From: Acridotheres tristis | Taxonomy: Eukaryota; Chordata; Aves; Passeriformes; Sturnidae | Reading direction: 5' to 3' | Length of the DNA: 64,000 nucleotides | NCBI GenBank assembly: GCA_037013685.1 | Contig: CM072884.1 | Span: 108,912,048 to 108,976,047, forward strand | Shown here: in pieces, positions 14,005 to 27,690 of the stretch | Numbering within the stretch: position 1 is the stretch's first letter | Layout: every line of letters starts with the position of its first letter | Position numbers and translations under genes: made by a program | The notes under the pieces: model-generated | What the model saw: only the letters and a program-made list of their open reading frames with translations | What the model was told of the DNA's origin: nothing | The model's database searches: none

Positions 14005-14175
14005 TTCAATATCTCTAATTTGGGTCTGTTTTGCCCATTACGGTATTTGTGAATGATCTCTCCCTGCCCTTATCTCAACCTTAATTATATTTTCTCTCCC
14101 CTATCCAGCTGCAGAGGGGAGGGACAGAGTGGCTTTGGTGGGTGTCTGGCATCCAGCCAGGGTCAACTTTCCACA

Positions 14176-14180
14176 ACCAG
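14176..14180. repeat. Right target-site duplication of the LTR (ACCAG)
   Basis: ACCAG directly follows the CACA end of the LTR and matches the left flank at four of five positions. If the LTR really ends two bases earlier, the match is lost. Confidence 0.5.
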
Positions 14181-17100
14181 GCTACTCAAGACTTGGGTGC
14201 ATCCCTGCAGTGCTTGAGGGCTGGTTTGTGCCTGGAGAAAGCTGGTGTGGCCATGGAGGGCCAGTCCTACCACCTACCAAGGGATTACATGAGCACTTAT
14301 GCAACACTTTGTGGGGGAAGCAGGGAGATCCTGGGTGAAGTCTGGGCTCTGTGGAAGCTGACAGAAACTCTGCAAGTGCTGGCTGTGAAACAAGACTTTC
14401 TCCCCACACCCTGATGTGCTCAGAGAGGCTGTGGTTGCTGACACTAGCAAGAAGCAAGGTGGCTTGCTCAGCCAGCACTCCTGCAAAAGGAAAGGCTGAA
14501 GTAACCATGCATTTCAGGTGGGCTCTTGGAAACCAGGCTGGGATTGCTAAACAGATGGTGTCACACTAAGCTTCAGCACCACCACTCCCTGTGATGAGTG
14601 TTTTCAAAGAAAAAACGTGAGGATGGGGAGAAAAATATGTTAGAGTGTGACAGAATCCTACTGTGTTATGGAAGGGCCAGTGGGAGGAAGGGAGATGTGG
14701 AATGAATCTATCTACATAGTAAAGTGAAGGCACAGCACGTCTGTGCCAGCCAGCACTGAAGGCAGCAATGAAGATGTACCAGCACGGGCTTTTAACACTC
14801 TGCTAACCATCAGAATGCAAGTTCTCATCATTCTGCTCTGGTGGCAGCTTGTGCTGTAGCCTGTGTGCTTCATCTTGGTGTCTTTGCAGCTCTGGGAAGG
14901 GAGCTTGAGCTACGTGGCCAAGCTAATGCACACCCCAGGAACACCTCAGCAGGAATGGTGCTGCATGGAGCAAGGACAAAAAGCTGACAAGAGGAGCTGG
15001 ATTCTCTAAGTGCAGACAAAAAATTATTCTGTGAGCTCACAGCTAAGAAGTGAAGTTGCCAGTACCATGATTTGGCTTCTGCTTTGTCTGTCCACTTACC
15101 AAGGCTGAAGCTGATAAATGCACCTATTGCCTACCCAGAGCTAGACTCTATTTTTCAAAAGATTCCTCCAGTCCCACCTGGTGTAGCTTTAATTGCTTTA
15201 ACCATGAAATTGGAACCAGAAGAATGAGGAGTGAGAAAAGAATCATATTGCTCGTGCTAAGAGAGGAAATGTGGCATTAGAGGGCAAGGTTGGTGCTGTG
15301 AGGAACTTTTATGCTCTCCTGCACCGAGTGACACATCATTGGGCACACATCTTCTAAGGACATATCTCTGGAGGACAGAGAGTTGCTTAGAGGTATTCCA
15401 AGACCATTTCACTATCATTTACATTCAAATGTTTTCATTGTAAGTTACAGAGCAAAGCTCACTAACACAGGTATTTGGCATTCCAAGTTTCCTTCTCAAT
15501 TTTAAATAAAATTCTTCACCTCTCTGCAAGATGACGGATTATGCTTTTACTCCAGATTATTAAAGAAAACAAAACCATGAAGAGTTTGTCTCTGATACAA
15601 TGAATTTCCTATTGACACTAAACTGGCAGTGCAATGTAACTGATAAGTGCATTTCACACTTAGTTTAACGTGCCTTAAAACAATTGAGGTTAGAGGACCA
15701 AGAGTAAACACGGGTGTCTAAAATAGCTGCTGATATTTCCCTTTACTTTCTCTAAGGCTTGGCTTTCTAATAATCAACCCATTTCTCCCATGCATTTTCA
15801 TGTGCTTCAGTGAGTTGGACACAATCCAGGCATTGATTGTGCCTTGCAGCACTTGCTAAGTTTCTATTCTTTGTAGAGGAAAAAGAAACTCAAGAAAGAG
15901 AAACTTTGTGCGATAGTGCTTGAAAAAGGTATTACATCACGGGGCCTGAAAATAACCAATATGAGCCTGTTTGTCATGGGTTTGTTTCCCCTTTCTATTT
16001 GACTGTCATTAATGAGCCATGTCAGTACAGCCAGAACAGAAGCTTCCTCTCTAAGGTTATGTATCCATGTGTCTGCACATATATTTAGGTTCTCTTCAGG
16101 GCTTAGTCTCTATCAGTCTGTAACTTTCTGTTGCAACTCAGTTGTGTTATTTGGGAATTGGATGCCACTGGACTGATTTGTTGTTAGTGAACCTCTGGTG
16201 CTTGTCCCACAGCACAGAGCTTCAAGAGCAAGAAAATCGGAGCAGTGTTTGCCAAGTCCCAAAATTAAAATCTCATTTTCTGGGCTTCTCTAAACACTTT
16301 ACTGCCTCTCACAGTCAAAAATTCTGCACTGTGTCAGATGCTCCTGAACTGGCATTTCCCAGGGTAAAGCATGCTGGAAGATCCCAGACCCTTCAGGGCC
16401 AGAGAGAACAAAACCTTCTCTTAGGAGCTCTTGGCTCCCATCAGGAGGCCTGCTCTGGCATCTCGTGCAATGTTTTACTTCTCTGTTGTAGTGGTCTGAG
16501 GACAGTGTGTCTCCTCCAAGCTTTTCATTCTTTTGGTTTGGGTGTTTGCACTGTCATCAAGAAGGATTGAGGTTGATATGTTCATTTTCATATCACTGGG
16601 ATGTAGTTTTCAAGAGATAAATCTGTCATATGGTGGGAGAGGGAAGGACACACACTGCCTTATTCAAGATGAAAAACTTCTGTTAATATGACTAAGAATT
16701 AGTCACATACCTGGGACAGGATTCTGTATTAAGACTTAAAATTCATGTGAAGGGAACATCCATAGTTTTGGCAGGGGTGGGTATTCAGTGCATTTTTCAG
16801 GGATGAAACTCAGAAGAACAGAGGAGGTCAGTTTAACCTTGTGGTTGTGGTTATGAATGAGCAAGGAAGTTTAAATTACACTGAAGGACAGCTCCTTTAG
16901 TCACAGGAGCCCATAGTGCACTCTAGATCCTTCATAAGTAAATATGAGCACTTTTTGTTTTTACAGCAATAAGCAAAATGCTAAGATGCAATGATTAGAT
17001 TGTTCTTATTTAGCTTTGCTGATGGTGAATTTCCTTATTGGCTGAGGATTACAGCTATGGAGCAGGCTATAAACAGAACAGCCAGGCATTTTTCACAAGT

Positions 17101-20100
17101 GTAATATAGTGGGCTTTTAGCAGAGGTCTCTCCTGCTCCCTCATCATTTAAAATGACAAGCATCAAGCACAAGAGAAAAAGCTAATTACATTTGTGTTTA
17201 ATCCACCCAACTGCTCATTTGAAATAGGATAGATTGTTACACGTCTGGCTGAATTCAGCAAAAGAAGTGGGTTCCTTCATAAGTAACTGATACATCATGC
17301 ACAGGATTGCTTGGACATTGATCTCTGCAATTTTTCCTGTGAACTTTTCTATTTCAGACATGTGAACATTGATGGCTGAGAGTCCTGGCTGCACTGGTCC
17401 TGGTTCACCTTGGGATCAGCTAAACTTCTGATTATTCCTGCTGCTTCCAAAACCCATCTCTTGCCCCACAGCCAAGTTCTGTCTCACAAAATGCCTGTTC
17501 AGAGAAATCCCCAGATGTGGTTTAGAGCTGCTCTCTGCCACTCATGTGCCCTGGTGCTTTGCTGGCTGATGCTGGTTGACTGCATGTGCTTGTTCAGCAA
17601 TAGTGGGACCATCCAAATCTCCTGGGGTTCCTCTGTCAACTGTTTCTAAATTGTTCCAGGAACCCTTGACTGACTCACTGAAGCCCTGTTAAGTGACTAA
17701 TAGGACATTCCCCACTGCTTTACCTGGCATCTGCTTTCATTAAGTAATATTACATTTTTCCTTAGTAATTTAATCAGAATTTTTAAAAGCTTGAAGTCAG
17801 TAATGCTGCTACTGATTTATGCCACCAGTTGTCACAAAGATCTGAATCAGACCTTTAATCTTTATTAGCCAGGTGATTAAGTACAAAATTACCTTCTGAG
17901 AGTAAGAGCAGATGTTCAAGACACATTTACTAAAACTTAGGTAGAAAACACACTTGTGTTTCAAATGGCACCTCATATTATAGGTGGAAATTTACCAAAA
18001 CATGTAACTGTACAACATTGAAATGATGGGGCCACCCTTTAATAAATAATTATTTATTTTGCAAAAAAGGCCTTTTGTGAAGAAAAACTCCAGGCATGTT
18101 CTTGTTATTACTTATACCTGAAGTCAACCAAAAGAGAAAACTCTCACTGCCAACTGTGACAGACTGCAGCACTGCACTAACAGGAAAGCTATTTTAGTTC
18201 TGAATTGGGAACTGGATTACTTATTCAAACAGTAGTTTTCAAAACTGCAGGACTGTGTTCTTGTTCCCTTTGCAGCACTTTTCCAACTGTATCCTATTCA
18301 CTGCACAGCTTCAAAGGATTGTACCTTTGCTATATATACACACACAGCATCTTGGCTTCTGAAATTGGTTTCCCCCAATTTCTGGCTGGTTTGAACAACC
18401 GTGACTTGTTTCCCATGCATCTATTTCAATAACATCCCAGCAGATGACAGCAGGCAGCTTGGACCAGGCTTCACATCAGCCTTCGGAACAGCTGCCAGGG
18501 AAAGGACAATATTTCTGAGCTACAGACGGGTACACTTAGCATGGATGTCACAGTTAGGTTCATGCTACAGCACCAGATACCTTTGGAAATTTCCAGGAGC
18601 TTTGGTTTTCCTTCATGGGTTTGCTGAAGTCACTGGGAGTTGTGCTACCAACCTCTTAATAAGTGGTATATCTTGGATTATCAGTATAGACATTCCTCCT
18701 TTTGTGGAGAAGGAAAGTATTTTGCTGCTGAAGAAAATCCTTTTATTAAAGGATCTTTGTTTATGTAAAAAAAAATATTGCAATAGGACATAAGATAATC
18801 AACAGAGAGGTAATTTAGATGCTGCTTTACGAGGCAAATATCAAAGGTGCTTTTGCCATCTGAGCTGCAGCTGGGAGCAGGATGAGGTGTGAAGGTAGTG
18901 AGACAAAATCTTCTTTGAACCTCTTGGATGGCAAGGACATCCAAGTCAGCCAGTTCTTCCAGCTGCTGGAGATGTATAGGTGCTTTCTCTCCATAGGGAG
19001 GATGCATTCTCCCATATCAGGAGAAATATGGTCGTGTCCTTGAAGAGCAACAGAAAAAGTCCCACTCACATAACACAACATACTCCAGTGAAGGCTGTTG
19101 CCACATGTATTTCAGAGGGTCTAGAGTAGTGGGCACTGAAGCTGGGCAGCCTTGGCATGATGGAAATTGTCTGTTTGAGAGGTCAATGGCTGCAGATCCA
19201 AAGCCCTCCTTGGTCTTCCACTGCCCTGCCTCGTGAGTGCAATCCTTGGGGGAAAGTTCAGCTGCACTTAAATGAAACTTGACTTGCACATTACTTGTTC
19301 GGACAAACTAGGAGTACAAATGACTCATCATTTCCCTACTTTGTTTTGCCTGTTAGGCAGCCATCAGCATTTACATCACAATTGATCATAAAAGAGTAGA
19401 ACCGACGTAGCAGTTCCAACCTTGCCCCTTGTGAGTTACTACAGGAAATTTGCAGTCCTCCCCCAAATTCTCCACCTTAATGTCCTCACTTTGAATATTC
19501 AAGGAGAAAGTATTTTGAGAACTCCACATTTCTAGACATTTCTGGCCTGTGACTTTTCGTCTGTTCAGTGGTATTCTTTGGCTTACCAGTCCTTATTCTC
19601 ACAGTTTTGGGGGAATAACAAACATGATGATGTACTGTGATGGGCAGACTAGCACCAAAAAAAAAAAAAGTTTATAAAACTTAAACCAATGTAGACAGAA
19701 ACCTCAATGCACAGGCACAAATGTTCTTTCATGCTGCTTCAACCTGACCAAGAGCTCCAACTACAGCATCATTCTGCAGCCAAGTGGCACCATGATACAA
19801 AGATGGCACAGAGGAGTGAGACAACAAATTAGCTTTAATTGCAGCAGTTTACCAAGGTCAGCTGTGTAACCCTGGCCACATTTCACCTTGTTTTTGTCGT
19901 CTCTGCTAGAACCATCCTGTTCAGGGAACTGCAGCCAAAGCACAACGAGACGACAGTAAGGCTGAGACATGAGAGCCCGTTCTGGGTTTGGCAGGGCCGG
20001 AGCTGGCACTGCAGAATGCTCTGCCCTCCTCGGTGAGCACAGACTGCTGTACCTCTCCTCTTCTTTGAGAAAATTCACTGGCAAACACAACCTAAACAAT

Positions 20101-23100
20101 CTGGATGCTAACTCAGTTTGGAGTGGGCAGGAGGCAGAGGATGAGGGACTGATTTACAACCCGCAGACACAAGGAGCACTGTATGCATTTCATACTGTGC
20201 AGTACTAATGGTCTGACTGCAGCCCTCTTTGTAGAAATCTTGCCTCATTTCTTTGCCTCACTATGTTTCTCAATACACTTTAAGACAAACTTAGTTATAG
20301 TTTGAACGGGTTTTTTGTTTCATGTCTCAGAGGAAAAAAAATATAATGGCTTGCTCCTGCTTTACAATCCCAAGGGCTCAAAGCATGATTTTCTTCAGAA
20401 TTTTCACTTGAGAGATTTTGTGTTAAGAGGACTACAGGTGCCAGGATTTTAATGCATGTACTGTACAGGACTTAAGCGCTGGTTATCCTGTGCAGATGTT
20501 CCTCAGCTTCCCCCTGTCACACAGCACATGTGCAGTGGTATCTGGATGGATAAATATATGTACACCCACACCACTGGAGCACTGCACTTGATTTTTCTGA
20601 AGGCACCCAATTTATCAAGAAACCAAGAAGAAGCTGACAAAAAGTGCCAGCATCTTGCCACAAACAACAGCTGAGAAAGGAAAGAGAAACTCTGGTCACA
20701 AATGAGAAATCCCATCAGCAGCTTCACTTTCTGTTGACAATGAGTTGGTGTCCTAAGAATATCCCTGTGCAGGGGAAGCACAAGAGAAAGATTAAAAGGG
20801 ACAAGAAAGCATCACACCTGAAAGTAGAAAAGTAGATGTCACAGAAACCGGAAATTTCTAGAAATCCTATGATTTATGAATAGTGTGAAATAAAGCCATG
20901 TCTGGAGCGGGGTTGAGTGGACTGTGAGTTTTTGTTATGAACTGTGTCATAGTCCATGCCTTTGTTACACTGTGACTTAGGACACCGTGCTTGGAGGCAG
21001 CTGTCTGAGCGGGCTCCTGCAGTTTTAGGAGTGTCCATCCCCACCTCCTTCCTCCTATCTCACCTCAAGCCAGCATCCCTCTCTCTCAGTGGCAGCTTGG
21101 GAGGGTATCCCTGGGCAGACTCACTGCCATCTCTCCAGTGCTGCAGCAGAATATTTGGGAGCTGTTGAACAAAACAGAGGTGCAAGTGAAACACCAGGAG
21201 CCTGACTGTGAGCAGCAAAACACGATAATGCTACCAGTGACAATGCATTTCTGTGCATTTGCTACTGTAATTTTTCCTAATTAAACAAAACATGTTAATT
21301 AAATGTGCAAAAAAAAGGCCTTTTACTCATTTTCCATCACAAATGATCACTGCCTGTACTGAATGGCTTTGGATAAAAGCCACTAAAGAAAAGAAAAAAA
21401 AAATTTGTGTGGGCAATGCTGTAATATTCCATGCTTGGGTTTACTTCCTTTTCTTTTTTACTTTTTTTTCTCTGAACAGCAAAAATTTAGCATTTTCTTT
21501 TCTTTAAATAATCCTTCTTGCTGTTGGGACAACTCCCTTTTAAGGCCAGCTTTTTGCTCAGAGGGAATGTTGACTGCACTTATAAACACCCACTTCCTAG
21601 GGTTTAGAATAGTAACAGCAACATAACCTGAACTATAGTTTCAGCAGCATGCAGCGAACACATTCAGGCTAAGGCTGGCCTACCAGCTTTTTCAGAAATG
21701 CTTCAGAAGTGCTGGCAATGCCACTGGGTTTTTATTTGCTATCCTCACAAATTCACATATTTGGAAACCTCCTGTCTTTCTCCTTTCTTCTTTGAAAGTG
21801 TGACCTTGTGGTTCTTCCAGCTCCTAAATACACAGAGAGAGTTTTTGGATGGGGCAGTAAACACTGAGGCAGGAAAATGCTGCCCTCTTTATAACTCAGG
21901 AATTTTAGGTGGGTGCAAACTGTGATCATGAGGAAGATTTCCAAGAACTGCACTGAGGACCAGATTTCACCATATGTGTATTCTGCCCAAAATAACCACT
22001 TTATCTCCAGGGAAGGTTGCAAAAAAGCCTAATGACTTTTCAGCTGCTAGACTGCCATCCCCAGTGTAATTCACTGCAACCTGCTTAATTAGCCTTGTAC
22101 TTTGGAAAAAGATCTGGTGTAACATCATAAAAATAATTTCCACTTCAACGCTGCACACTGCAGTCAAACAAAAAGTCCAAGAGGATCAGACATCAGAACT
22201 ACAACCTCCAGAAGTACCAGTGATTTCCAAATATTCCCTGAGCTTATATGGCATTTACACTGAGCCAGGGAATGATACTGGTATCTGATCTTTACTGGCC
22301 TCACAGGTTACTGCAGACACCTCAGGCTCCCAGTCATGCAGGTTTGGAATTGCTATCTGGTATTTCAGCTGTTGCCTATGTAATTGTGCCACCTCTCAGT
22401 ATTTCACACCATGACTCCCCTTTGCCTGGAGCAGGAGCTGTAATTCCAGCACTGCACCAGCTGAGCAGATCGCAAGGGACTGATGCTGAACTTGTTCACG
22501 TGGCAATAAATTAGAGGCAACTCCGGTGCTGGTGGTGACACCGAAACACACAAGCCTGGACTCGGGTTCTTCATACCTATTGCAGGGTTTGGTCTCTCAG
22601 TGGATAGCTGGGAGCTAAATGTAAAATGATCCACCCCTACCCTCCTGAAAAAAACCAAAACAAAACAACAAACCCTAAAAACATTAAAAAACCAAAACAA
22701 AACCCCAACACATGGAAACACATCAAAAATGTGTAGGGATAGGGAGGAGGGGGAATCCTTGCTGAACACAAAACAATCTTGTGCCAAATGAGTTGTCATG
22801 GCTTTACTATAACATTCCCACAAAGAGGAACAGAATTTTCTTTATTGTGAAATCTTCGTTGTGAGTCTTGCTGCTCCTGGGAAAAGTCATATGTCAGAAT
22901 AGAACAGTGTTTCCAAATATGACTAGTCTGAACAGATAAACAATGAATGTCAACACAGCACTCAAGGAAGTATCTAACTGTGGTTAAATCCCTTTCTGAG
23001 GGTTTATATTCTTGTTCTGAGAGTATTACACATAATGAACACCCATAGAGGTGCTTGCCTTTGTACACCAGACCCCAATAAACTCCAGTTAGAGTTCCTG

Positions 23101-26100
23101 GAGTCCCAGTTACAGACAGCCAAAGCACCAGCTGTGTCTGAGAACATCCTGCAGCATTATTTGCTGAGGTCTGAACTTTATATTCCATTTTCTTGAGACT
23201 GTGTGGTGTGTAAGAGTCACACAAAATTAATACTCTTGTTCACTTAGGTTTTATAACTGACTAAAAATCTGATGAATTTTCAGGTTTAGTCTCTTGTACT
23301 TCCCACATTCAGAGGGGTGGAACAGTCCTACTCCCACTTTGGTTGTTCTGGGGCAGGGAGTAAGTAACAAAGTTCAGAGAACCACGAGAAAGCAGAAGGA
23401 AAGATTCCAGTCCTGTGCCCTCTTTCATTACAAACACTGGGACCAAGTTCATCTTGTCCTTTAACAGCACTGAAAACAAAATGCACTGTTAGGAGGAGGT
23501 CCTAGAGAAGCAGACCACCATTATAACAGTCCTGCTCCTAGAGCTGCTGCATCCAGGAGCTCTTTAAGCAACATTTAAGGAGCAGATTTCCTACCTTAAG
23601 CCACCCTTTCTTTCAGTCCTGTCTGCTTTGACCACCAAATCACAACTGTGTTTCTACTCTCTGGGTGTATGAAATTCCATTTTTTGAAGCAGAGCAATGT
23701 TACTTTATTAGGGGAATGCATCCCCTGCTGCCTATCAGTCAAAAACTTAGGGGTCAGGACAATCCACAGATAATAAACTTGGGTTTCCCACTTCCTTGGG
23801 TTATATTTATATAGACTGTGCCAGTAAAGACAAGAACTCTCTCTTCTGATCAGCATTTGAAGCCTTCCAAAACTCAGATACTCTCCTCTGCTTTTCAACT
23901 TCTCTTAAAGACAGCAATGACTTTTGGTTCTCTGCAGGTTTTTCCCTCAGGGCTGAGAAGCTAGTCAGGAGATGGATCATTTCAGACTTCCATTCAAATC
24001 TGATTTTCACATGGAGAAGGGGGGAGAAAGACTGGCTTTTAATTTCACTGTGCCCCAACTCTGGATCTGCGAAACAGGGACGACACAGGGCAGATGAAGA
24101 TCTGACACACTTACAACATGTATTCTGGACAGCAACTTTCTTTTGTGGTCCCACAACACAGCAGAAGTTTGAATCCAAGAGAACACATTAAATCACACTG
24201 TCCTTGTTGTTAGGGGAGAACTGAAGGGAGTTTGGCCACTGGAATGGTTTTGTTTTTCGTAACACTGCTAAACACAAAGAAACCCAGGAGCTTGGCAGCC
24301 TATTCCACCATGTAAATCCATGTCTTTCTAAATTACCAGAAAGTTCACTTGAGGTCAAAATCCTCCATGAAAATTTGGTTTCTGAAATACCTCCTAACCA
24401 GTACCTCAAATCCTTCTTTTAGCATTATTCACCATAGGTGAAGGAAAAAATGGAGTACCACCAGCGTTTGGGAATGGCATAAAAGTTTCAGGGGACTGAT
24501 AATGAGGCCAGTGAAGCAGTAACTGAGAGCAGTTAAAACACCCACCAGCAGCCAAATCACCCCCGGGGTGGCTGTCACAGCCAGGAGGAATTGGGTGGCA
24601 GAAAGGATCAAGAACCTTCTGCAGAGCACTGCAGATTGGCCATTCAGCAACAGGTAGGGCTCACTCTCACACCTTTAGCCAGCTAATCTGTCTGTAAGTA
24701 AATAGAGGGAGACATTAGGAAGGGTTTTTGCAATTCCTAATCCTACACCTCATGAGTCAGTTCTGTAGTAACCATGACAAATGCTGCCATGGTGCTTTGC
24801 AGCAGTTGCCTGGGCTCACAGGGTTACAAAAGGCAGTGGCAGGTTTGTTTACTTTTACATTCATTTTTGGCTTCTTTGTTGCTGCAGCTACAAAGTTCTG
24901 GTAGTTTTGGCTGTGCTTCTGTGATTGTAATGTCTTTTATGTGGATGTTTTGCATGTAATTGCAGTTATCCAGAGTTACCTCATTGCTCCATGGAAGTGC
25001 ACAAGACACTGCTGTGTGAAGTCCAAGAAACAGAGAAGGTATGCTCAAGGAAAGAACAGCAGCTCCTGGTCTGAGCACACACAGTGCGCTGTTCAGGTGT
25101 TGATATTCTTCTCAAAACAGGCTCAGCCCACCTGCCTGGACTATACAAGCAACCAGGGAACACTCACAGGCAAACGGGAAGAAAAGTACTTGAAGTGTCT
25201 GGTATAGCACATATGTCCAGTGAACAGTATACTAAATTTATAGAGGTGGGAGAAGAGAAAGTGCAGATCCAATCCTTCCTTCTACAAGATAAAACAGGTT
25301 AAAACAAAGTTTCCTACACTCTTCATCAACCCCTCCCTCACATCTTCATGATGCCTGCCCCCTCTAAAATCCTCAGCACTATCCAGTCAGTGATCAGCCA
25401 GCCTTGGAGCACAGGAAAATTACCTACCTAATGATTCAGTCCAGATCCCTTCAGAACTCTGCACTCTAAAGAAAACTAAGCTTTAAATGAATGTTATCAC
25501 CATAATGAACAAATTGATATTATAAGTGTGCTCCCTGCAATTTACTTCTCTTCCTGGAATTAGTGTCTGAGTATTTCAGAAGATACTGTTTTCTTGTAGC
25601 TAAAAGGAACTGGAGATTCACCATATTAGTGATTCTGCAAGTGTCTTTAGATGGGAGAATTAACACCTACAGCAGGCAACATGATTGACTTGCATCAGAG
25701 CACCACTACCTTTCAGGAGCTTGACAGACACTAATTTTGGAAAGGTGTTTTGCATGGAAGACTGGCATTCACAGCACATGGAAAATTAAATACGTGCGGG
25801 TGTTACTTAGCAACCTACAGAACAAGACTTTCAGAGTAGATAGAAAAATTACCAACTTGAAAGGATAAAGTTTGCTAACGTGTAGGAGCAGCAACTGCTC
25901 TTCAAAGCCTTGGAACTAAAACTCACTGCTGTACAGAGAGCCAGTCAGAGCCACACCACTGCCTTAGAGCAGTCTCCTAAAACAATTCAGCATTTTCTGT
26001 GAGCTACAACTATGAACTGTAAAGCCACACAGCAGGAGAAAAATGTCAGCATTACACTGGATTCTCAAGGCTTTCCAGAGTTTTGGTTAACTGCTTTTAT

Positions 26101-27504
26101 GAGTAGCTGGCTAGCCAGGGACAGGACAGATTCAGAAATTGCAGGGCACTCCAACCCAAGGACCACTTGAGCTAAACACCTCTTTAGCAGAGATTTGTTT
26201 TGCAAACATCCACAACCAAGGTCTCGTTTTCTTCAGTTTATTGTACAAAGCAGCACATCACAGTACAAACAACCCCACAGGCAGACAGGCTCTCCAGCAC
26301 TGCATTCAAGCAGTTCTGTGCTACAGGATTTGTGAGAGGCCCAGAGACATCTGATAAAGCAACCAGGGCCGTTCATCTTGCCTGAAACACCACTTCAGGA
26401 GACCAGTGGAGATTCACAGAGTAAAAATGCATGAGCACACTGAAACCATTGAAGCCACACACCAAAGCACACTGTGAAGAGGGTACTTCTGGAGAGGAGT
26501 CCCAGGTGTGTTTATGCCTTTGGAAAACGCTCACTCATGCTGAGGGAAAGAAAACGTGCCCTGCTGGGTCTCCAAAAGACTGCTCTAAAATCCTCAACAC
26601 CTTCCTTCTGCCCCGACCTTCCACAGGTAACTTCAGGGAATTCATTTGTGCTGAGTGGAGCTGGAAATAACAGACACAGCCACATAGTCCCCAAAAGCAG
26701 CTGTGCACAAGACACAAAATCTGCTCAGTTACCTAGAACAGCAACAGAAGTCCAAATTACAGGTTTCCATAGTTTAATTACAAGCCACCTATCCAACGGA
26801 TGGAGCTCTCTCATTAGGAAGGGTTGTTCACACTTTTGGGCAATTAAAGCAACCCATTCATTATTCTATTCTACAAAAATCACAGTTCTGGGTTTTGGTG
26901 TCCCTGCCTCAGGTTTTATATTGGTTATTGCCATTTCAGAAACTTAATGACTGCAGGGTTATTTGGATTTTTTCTTTTTTAAGAAACTTACAGAACATAC
27001 TTTTTGCTACCATGTACTGATATGGAAGGATATGCTGCAAGTATACCAAGGTTGGATTAAATGTACCCTTTTAATCTTGATTTGCATAGCTTTCTATACA
27101 TAAACATAGTCAAGAAAACAAAGCTTAGTCTACAGAAGTATTTGTCACAGAATAGATAAATAGTAGGCAGTGAGGCTTTCCTAGCTGTTAGCTGGAGCCA
27201 GAAAGTAAAAATATTGTTCTTCCTGCTATTAGGATTTAAATAGATATTCAAGTCAATTCTAAAAGCAAGTCAGAGGATGGGAAGAAATACCAGTGTGGGA
27301 AGATATTACATAAACTGAGATGCAACTGAAAATAGAAAATTAGGAAAGTACTGTGATCCTCTTCAATCTACAGGTCAAACAGACCCAACTGCCACTATTA
27401 TCTTAGTTCCCATTATTTGCTTGGGCAGGAAAGAGGGGGAAATCAAATCTGAATGCCAAACTCCAAGCCCTGCATCTTAAAGGGATATAACCAAGATTTT
27501 TAAC
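14181..27504. other. Intergenic DNA, no gene recognised
   Basis: Open frames of up to 142 codons (16142-16570, 18401-18793, 22404-22823, 22796-23224) occur, but none shows a domain, consistent splice sites or a repeated codon pattern. A 13-base A run lies at 19657-19669. An A/C-rich low-complexity stretch lies at about 22646-22715. I see no other repeat family I can name. Confidence 0.55.
22646..22715. repeat. A/C-rich low-complexity stretch
   Basis: Built of repeated AAAACCAAAACAAAAC-like words. It could be the tail of an old retroposon, but no body of one is recognisable beside it. Confidence 0.6.
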
Positions 27505-27690
27505 AGTTGTGTTTCACTGCCTTAAATATCATCCTATTCCACCCCCTGCCATGGGCAGGAACACCTTCCTTTATCCCAGATTGCTCAGAGCTTCATCCAA
27601 CCTGGCTTTGAACACTTCCAGGGATGGGGCACCCAAAACTTCTCTGGGCCACCAGTGCCAGGGCCTCAGCACCCTCACAGCAAACAGAGG
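27505..27690 (-). mobile_element. CR1 LINE 3'-region fragment
   Basis: Read on the minus strand it gives the typical CR1 3'-end series: GAGGGTGCTGAGGCCCTGGC, then GGCCCAGAGAAGTTTTGGGT, CCCCATCCCTGGAAGTGTTC, AAAGCCAGGTTGGATG, GAGCAATCTGGGATAAAGG, CCTGCCCATGGCAGGGGGTGG, and a degraded form of the block that reads GATGATCTTTAAGG in other copies. The 5' part is cut off near 27690 and the repeated TTCTATGA tail has been lost, so this is an old, short copy. Confidence 0.88.

Larger units (their letters stand above)
12804..14175 (+). mobile_element. Solo LTR of an avian endogenous retrovirus
   Basis: The element starts TGTACTGGGTTAGTGTGGCC and ends ...GGGTCAACTTTCCACA, giving the TG...CA ends of an LTR. 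Its landmarks match a long LTR common in bird genomes as I remember it: a GGTTTGGGTAGTGGGGG block, CTTCTGTGAGAAG-type sequence, GATAACAAATTCAAGAAG where related copies have a TATA-like ATATTTAAG, repeated CCTGCAGCCC(C/A)TGGAG modules, AATAAA at 13999, a GTCTGTTTTGCCC stretch, and a closing GGCATCCAGCCAGGGTCAAC. The five bases before it (ACCAC) and after it (ACCAG) differ at one position, as an aged 5-bp target duplication would; that length is usual for ERVL-type integrases. There is no second LTR and no gag-pol-env between, so it is a solo LTR left by recombination. The family name is not asserted. The 1.37-kb length is inflated by an internal minisatellite. Confidence 0.85.

Noticed and set aside
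22796..23224. 142-codon minus-strand frame
   Set aside because: No domain, no splice sites and no promoter. The neighbouring frame of similar length (22404-22823) overlaps it in another register, which suggests chance.
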